Source of the DNA: Prevotellaceae bacterium
GTDB lineage: Bacteria; Bacteroidota; Bacteroidia; Bacteroidales; Bacteroidaceae
Length of the DNA stretch: 5,870 bases
Assembly (NCBI GenBank): GCA_030523505.1
Contig: JAUNIK010000059.1
Location: 1-5,870 of the forward strand
Reading direction: 5' to 3'
Part shown: positions 1-3,909 of the stretch, one piece after another
Numbering within the stretch: the first letter of the stretch is position 1
Layout: each line of letters starts with the position of its first letter
The notes under the pieces: generated by a model
Told to the model about the DNA's origin: nothing
Databases searched by the model: none
The model's input: the letters and a program-made list of their open reading frames with translations, nothing else
Translations under genes and position numbers: made by a program

Positions 1-540
1 TATATGGTATCGAAACGTGCAGAGTATGTCGATACAAAGGTTTACAGCAAGAACATGCGCGAGAGCGGCACTCCACTCACTGCAGCAAGCATCGGTCTGA
101 GTTATCACAACCGCGGATGGTTCATCGACCTCTCTGCCAACTACTACGATCGCATCTACCTTTCATGGTCGCCTTCTCTGCGCTACGAGAGCGTCCTGCC
201 AAAGCGCCAGTCGGCAGGCGATGTGCTCTACGACAACGATGGCAATCTGCTGCCTGACGTATTCGCTCAGGAGAAGGGCCACGGCGGTGTGATGGTCGAT
301 GGTTCCATCGGACGCAGCATCCGTCTGAAGCATGGTCAGTCGCTGTCAATCAACCTCTCGCTCAACAACATCCTGAACAACACCAACATCGTGACAGGTG
401 GTTATGAGCAGAGCCGCACCGACTACACAAAGAACAACCAGGGCGGATACGACAAGCGTATCTACTATTTCTCGAAGAACCCAAAGAAATACTATGCGCT
501 CGGAACTAATGGTATGTTGAACTTAACATGGAAATTCTAA
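1..540 (+). CDS. TonB-dependent outer-membrane receptor, C-terminal part (5' end outside window)
   Basis: The frame is open from the first base, so the gene begins upstream; the Met at position 4 is internal. The 179 visible residues are alternating aromatic/polar beta-strands with tight turns, as in the last strands of a TonB-dependent receptor barrel. The stretch with NNILNNTNIVTGGYEQSR, and the ending LNLTWKF with a terminal Phe, resemble the C-terminus of Bacteroidetes receptors that carry an N-terminal carboxypeptidase-like domain; the terminal aromatic residue is the usual signal for barrel insertion by the Bam complex. The protein would move a ligand across the outer membrane using TonB/ExbBD energy. 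The plug and TonB box are not visible, so the substrate cannot be read. The next gene starts 2 nt after the stop, which implies co-transcription. A SusC-type receptor is possible, but no SusD gene follows. Confidence 0.92.
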   Translation, partial: YMVSKRAEYVDTKVYSKNMRESGTPLTAASIGLSYHNRGWFIDLSANYYDRIYLSWSPSLRYESVLPKRQSAGDVLYDNDGNLLPDVFAQEKGHGGVMVDGSIGRSIRLKHGQSLSINLSLNNILNNTNIVTGGYEQSRTDYTKNNQGGYDKRIYYFSKNPKKYYALGTNGMLNLTWKF

Positions 541-542
541 TT

Positions 543-1409
543 ATGAAGAAGATTCAATATATTATACTCGCAATGATGACCATCATGATGGCATCATGCA
601 TGGACGGAGGTTACGGCGACAATGAAGCAACACCCGAGACTGCCTTCGGCAATAACTCCATAACCGAAAGCAACGTGGTGACCATCGCACAACTCTGCGC
701 CATGGACAACTATAAATTCGTGATGACTCAGTATCGCGACCTGAAGGAAGTGACCGACGATATCCAACTCAAGGTGCGCGTCACCGGCAACGATCAGGGC
801 GGAAACATCTACAATAAGGTTTCCCTTCAGGATGAGAACGGCGATGCAATCCTCGTTTGCGTCTATGCAGGCGGCATGCACTCATATCTGCCTGTCGGTC
901 AGGAGATTCTCATCAACCTGAAAGGCCTCTATGTAGGAACCTACGGCTATCAGAAGCAGATCGGCGTGCCTTACACCACCGCCAGCGGCAACACCTATCC
1001 TGGTCGTATGCCTAACTTCCTCTGGCAGGAACATTTCAAACTTGTGCCTACTACAATCCCAGACAAAGCAATAGAACCTGTAGAATTAACGCCTGATATG
1101 GTAAAGAAAAAGGACTGGAGTTTGGCTGGAAAGCTTGTAAAGTTGACAGGAGTTAGTTTTACTGAAGCCGATGGCTCAACAGTCTGGGCTCCAAGCGGCG
1201 GAAATGTTGCAGAAGAAGAGGCAAACACCGATTTCTCTGTTGAACGACACATCAAAGGATTCAATTCATATTGTTATATAAACACATCAACAAGTGCAAA
1301 ATTTGCCAATGAAATTATTCCGTATGGACAGCATGATGTGACTGCAGTATTGATTCGTTACAACGATTACTATCAGCTATCTTTACGAACTCTCGATGAT
1401 ATTAAATAA
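543..1409 (+). CDS. DUF5689-type OB-fold lipoprotein
   Basis: This 288-residue protein starts at ATG 543 (MKKIQY...). An in-frame ATG at 528 would overlap the receptor gene and put MEILI before the signal peptide, so 543 is preferred. The signal peptide is lipoprotein type: a hydrophobic Met-rich core, then MASC with Cys19 as the lipidated residue, followed by an acidic, Gly-rich tether. Residues about 45-165 look like one OB-fold (strands around LKVRVTGND, KVSLQDENGDAILV, VGQEILINLKGLYVGTYG), and about 180-288 like a second (LAGKLVKLTGVSF, then a final YYQLSLRTLDDI). This matches my recollection of the DUF5689 family, which has no settled function and is found in Bacteroidetes surface proteins. 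It lies directly behind the receptor, where SusD normally sits in Sus-type pairs, so a ligand-capture role is plausible but inferred. The coding sequence turns markedly AT-rich from about 1060, near the boundary between the two domains. Confidence 0.9.
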   Translation: MKKIQYIILAMMTIMMASCMDGGYGDNEATPETAFGNNSITESNVVTIAQLCAMDNYKFVMTQYRDLKEVTDDIQLKVRVTGNDQGGNIYNKVSLQDENGDAILVCVYAGGMHSYLPVGQEILINLKGLYVGTYGYQKQIGVPYTTASGNTYPGRMPNFLWQEHFKLVPTTIPDKAIEPVELTPDMVKKKDWSLAGKLVKLTGVSFTEADGSTVWAPSGGNVAEEEANTDFSVERHIKGFNSYCYINTSTSAKFANEIIPYGQHDVTAVLIRYNDYYQLSLRTLDDIK

Positions 1410-1440
1410 ACAAAAGAAAACGAAAAGAACAAATACGATT
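1410..1440 (+). promoter_or_regulatory. A-rich leader before the OB-fold lipoprotein gene
   Basis: The 31-nt gap between the stop at 1409 and ATG 1441 is almost all A with scattered C and G and has no Shine-Dalgarno match. Bacteroidetes often start translation from A-rich leaders of this kind. The 10-mer GAAAACGAAA at 1416-1425 recurs at 3887-3896 ahead of the last gene, at nearly the same distance from the start codon (15 versus 13 nt). This supports ATG 1441 over the in-frame ATG at 1396, which would overlap the preceding gene. Confidence 0.4.
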
Positions 1441-2859
1441 ATGAAAAAGATATTTTCACTGGTAGCGCTTATCGTGGCTGCCTTCACATTCACAAGTTGC
1501 GAGGATGTTCCTATGCCATACGACCTCCCAGGTACAGGTGGCGGCCTTGATCAGACCGAGACAATCGAACCAGCCGGCTCAGGCACCGCAGAGGATCCGT
1601 TCAATGTAGCAGCAGCTATTGCTAAGTGCAAGGAAGTTGGCACAGAAGGTACAACTGAGTTTTATTATGTAAGTGGTGTCATCAAATCAGTAGACACCTC
1701 AGGTGTTGCTCAATATGGCAATGTCAACATTGATATGATTGACGAGGGAGGTAAGGAAGTATTCAAAGCATTCCAAATCCTTGGTCTCAATGGTGCAAAG
1801 TTTACAGATAAAACAGCCGCTGAGTTAACTGAAGGTACTACTATTGTAGTAAGAGGACAACTTGTAAATTATAGCGGTAATACTCCAGAGACAGTCGGTA
1901 AAGGCTCTGCATACATCGTATCTATCAATGGCTCGGCTATTGCTCCAGAAGAACCTGTCGGTGAAGCAAAGGGAGCTGGAACTGCAGATGATCCATACAA
2001 TGTTGCAGCTGCTATCAACATTTGTTCTGGCTTAAACAAGAGTTCTACTTCAGCTTCATATCTCTCAGACGAGGTATACGTAAAGGGTAAAATTGTATCT
2101 ATTACTGATACAGAACTTTCTTCTTATGGCAATATCACATACTATATCTCTGATGATGGCACCACAACTGGCCAGCTCGAGGTTTATCGTGGTTTCAGTT
2201 TTGGCGGCGCTAAGTTCACATCGTTGAACGACATCAAAGTTGGCGATGAAGTACTGATCAAGGGAAAGCTCCAGAATTGGCTCGGTACATACGAATTTAC
2301 CCAAGGTTCTGCACTTGTCACAGTAAACGGTCAGGGAGGTGGCGACAACCCTGGCACAGAGCCTGGCGACGAGCCTGGTCCTGGCGTAGGCGTTGAGGAC
2401 TTCACAAACGGTGACTTCGAGGCATGGGATGGTTCTACCCCTGTAAACTGGAAGAGTGCCAGCACAGCATCAAGCGCTTCTCTCGAGCAGAGCACCGACG
2501 CTCACGGCGGTTCATTCGCAGTCGTTGTCAAGGGTACTGCATCGGCTAACAAACGCCTTGCATACAAGGAACTCACCCTCGAGGCTGGCAAGTACACATT
2601 CTCTGTATTTGCAAAGGCTACATCAAGTAACGTAGCACAGATCCGCATGGGATATGTTCCTGTGACCGACGGCACAGTGGGCAGCTATGTTTACAATGCA
2701 GCATATAACGACCTCAGCACCGAATGGGGACAGTACACATTCACATTCGAACTCAAGGAGAAGACCACAATCTGTCTCGTGGTAATGAACCCAAAGAAGA
2801 GCAACTACTCATCGGGTGAGGATGTGCTCATCGATGACGCAACATTCGAGAAGAACTAA
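1441..2859 (+). CDS. Lipoprotein with two DUF6359-like OB-fold repeats and C-terminal CBM-like domain
   Basis: This 472-residue lipoprotein has a signal peptide MKKIFSLVALIVAAF, then TFTSC with Cys20 as the lipid site, then EDVPMPYD, a start seen often in Bacteroidetes surface lipoproteins. Residues about 46-164 and 178-297 are two copies of one domain. Each opens with G-[SA]-GTA-x-DP-[FY]-NVAAAI and carries V-x-G-x-I-x-S, then YGN, GAKFT, a G-x-L-x-N strand and a closing GSA...NG. The pattern is that of the DUF6359-like OB-fold group; its ligand is not established. A Pro/Gly/Glu linker (about 298-318) leads to a beta-sandwich (about 321-472) opening NGDFEAWDGSTPVNW and closing with DVLIDDATFEKN, like CBM4/9-type jelly rolls. 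ATG 1441 is chosen because it begins the signal peptide. The gene lies 31 nt after the DUF5689 gene and 13 nt before the nuclease gene. A surface binding protein is the best reading; no catalytic motif is visible. Confidence 0.9.
   Translation: MKKIFSLVALIVAAFTFTSCEDVPMPYDLPGTGGGLDQTETIEPAGSGTAEDPFNVAAAIAKCKEVGTEGTTEFYYVSGVIKSVDTSGVAQYGNVNIDMIDEGGKEVFKAFQILGLNGAKFTDKTAAELTEGTTIVVRGQLVNYSGNTPETVGKGSAYIVSINGSAIAPEEPVGEAKGAGTADDPYNVAAAINICSGLNKSSTSASYLSDEVYVKGKIVSITDTELSSYGNITYYISDDGTTTGQLEVYRGFSFGGAKFTSLNDIKVGDEVLIKGKLQNWLGTYEFTQGSALVTVNGQGGGDNPGTEPGDEPGPGVGVEDFTNGDFEAWDGSTPVNWKSASTASSASLEQSTDAHGGSFAVVVKGTASANKRLAYKELTLEAGKYTFSVFAKATSSNVAQIRMGYVPVTDGTVGSYVYNAAYNDLSTEWGQYTFTFELKEKTTICLVVMNPKKSNYSSGEDVLIDDATFEKN
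2350..2385 (+). repeat. Pro-Gly codon repeat (interdomain linker)
   Basis: CCT-GG[CT] (Pro-Gly) occurs four times, twice preceded by GAG, encoding PGTEPGDEPGPG. It is a flexible acidic linker between the second OB-like repeat and the C-terminal beta-sandwich. Such short codon repeats can change length by slippage. Confidence 0.7.
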
Positions 2860-2872
2860 TTATCATAGCTAA

Positions 2873-3790
2873 GTGAATATAAGCAATCTCTTATATAATG
2901 TACGCGCGTGTGCACCGGCGTTGGTCCTCGGACTGACGCTGGTGGCATGTAGCGGCGAAGACGAACCGGACACTCCGGTTTCGCAAAACAAAAACGCGAA
3001 CAGCACAGTGATATGCTCGTATGCCGACCGTTTGGAATTCCCTAAACTGTCGAGCAACGGACATAGCATCACCATCGTGCATCGCACAAGCGACAACTAC
3101 GACCCTCAGGGCGTGAACTTCGCCACAGAGTGGGACTATCAACTCGGTTCACAGCGCTGGTCGTGCTATCAGATGCATCGAGGCTTCGGTGGCACATGGG
3201 CTCGCTACGACTATAAAAACGACAAGGACGGCGACGGTCGCCAGTACCCATGGGATGCCGACCTCAGCCGCGACTACTACGATCCAATCGACAACTTCTA
3301 CAGTTCCGGATTCGATCATGGTCATATCTGTCCTGCCGCCGACCGCAGCTATTCATTCCTGGCCGACAAGCAGACATTCTACATGACCAACATGCAACCA
3401 CAGTACAATAAGTTCAATGCCGGACTCTGGGCAAAGCTCGAAAGCCAGATTCGCACATGGACAAACGCCAGTGGCTGCGAGTGCATATATGTGGCAAAGG
3501 GTGCGACCATCGACCGTGAGCAGGACATCCTGAAGCGCATAAACGGTAAACTCATCGCCCCGAAATATTTCTTCTGTGCACTCCTCGCAAAGAACGCCCA
3601 GGGCTATAAAGCCATCGCCTTCTGGATGCTCAACGAGAATGTGGACAAAACAACTGACAAGCTCGGCGACTACGCCATCAGTGTCGACGAACTGGAGCGC
3701 CGCACTGGCATCGACTTCTTCTGCAACCTCCCCGACGACCTCGAGGATGACAGGGAAGCACGCTGCGATCTCACCGCCTGGGGGTTATAA
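2873..3790 (+). CDS. DNA/RNA non-specific endonuclease (NUC1/Serratia nuclease family), lipoprotein
   Basis: This 305-residue protein is predicted to cut DNA and RNA without sequence preference, using a metal-bound beta-beta-alpha site. GTG 2873 is the start: a TAA lies immediately upstream in frame, and the next Met comes well inside the mature domain. Residues 1-26 form a lipoprotein signal ending LVAC (Cys26), followed by SGEDEPD, whose acidic residues fit a Bacteroidetes surface-export signal. The active-site segment is GFDHGHICPAADR: His151 is the expected general base, but the Arg of the usual DRGH is His149. The metal-binding helix is FNAGLWAKLESQIR, where Asn182, Glu190 and Arg194 match Asn119, Glu127 and Arg131 of Serratia nuclease. 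Residues 117-128 (DKDGDGRQYPWD) form an EF-hand-like loop upstream of the catalytic segment. Only 13 nt separate the gene from the preceding lipoprotein gene. Family assignment is firm; substrate preference and surface location are inferred. Confidence 0.95.
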   Translation: MNISNLLYNVRACAPALVLGLTLVACSGEDEPDTPVSQNKNANSTVICSYADRLEFPKLSSNGHSITIVHRTSDNYDPQGVNFATEWDYQLGSQRWSCYQMHRGFGGTWARYDYKNDKDGDGRQYPWDADLSRDYYDPIDNFYSSGFDHGHICPAADRSYSFLADKQTFYMTNMQPQYNKFNAGLWAKLESQIRTWTNASGCECIYVAKGATIDREQDILKRINGKLIAPKYFFCALLAKNAQGYKAIAFWMLNENVDKTTDKLGDYAISVDELERRTGIDFFCNLPDDLEDDREARCDLTAWGL

Positions 3791-3797
3791 ACAGCCC

Positions 3798-3823
3798 CTC
3801 TCCCCGCTCCCCCGAGGGGAGAG
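3798..3823. repeat. GC-rich inverted repeat 1, possible attenuator
   Basis: CTCTCCCC (3798-3805) pairs perfectly with GGGGAGAG (3816-3823) around a 10-nt loop. A competing tighter hairpin uses CTCCCC (3807-3812) and GGGGAG (3816-3821) with a 3-nt loop. It begins 8 nt after the nuclease stop. What follows is CTTCTTACG, not a real T-run, so a classical intrinsic terminator is doubtful. It may be an RNA-stabilising or attenuating hairpin, or a dispersed intergenic repeat. Confidence 0.6.
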
Positions 3824-3829
3824 CTTCTT

Positions 3830-3895
3830 ACGAAAACGAATACGAATGTCCCCTTCCCTCCCATTCTTGGGAGGGCATAAAATAACGAAAACGAA
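3830..3895 (+). repeat. 11-bp direct repeat flanking hairpin 2
   Basis: ACGAAAACGAA occurs at 3830-3840 and again at 3885-3895, bracketing the second hairpin. The downstream copy is part of the A-rich leader of the next gene. The arrangement could come from a small duplication or insertion, or simply from biased A-rich leader sequence. Confidence 0.55.
3856..3875. terminator. Perfect 8-bp hairpin with 4-nt loop; weak terminator or repeat candidate
   Basis: CCCTCCCA (3856-3863) pairs perfectly with TGGGAGGG (3868-3875) around a TTCT loop. It lies 34 nt before the ATG of the last gene. The downstream bases CATAAAATAACG are A-rich rather than T-rich, so termination on the + strand is not well supported. 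Together with the first hairpin it may lower read-through from the nuclease gene or protect the upstream transcript's 3' end. No Bacteroidetes promoter pattern (TTTG with TAnnTTTG) is visible in the 119-nt gap, so the last gene probably depends on read-through. Confidence 0.4.
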
Positions 3896-3909
3896 ACCAA
3901 ACAACCAAT

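Noticed and set aside
528..542. ATG 528 as the start of the DUF5689 lipoprotein gene
   Set aside because: It would overlap the receptor gene and place five extra residues before a normal MKK signal-peptide start at 543.
3189..3386. Plus-strand frame of 65 codons inside the nuclease gene
   Set aside because: It is Thr/Ser-rich shadow sequence in another frame over the nuclease catalytic region.
3798..3875. Strong intrinsic terminator after the nuclease gene
   Set aside because: Both hairpins lack a following T-run on the + strand, so only a weak or regulatory role is offered.
3791..3909. CRISPR array or mobile-element end in the intergenic gap
   Set aside because: Only two copies of an 11-bp repeat, two unrelated hairpins, and no transposase or terminal inverted repeats are present.
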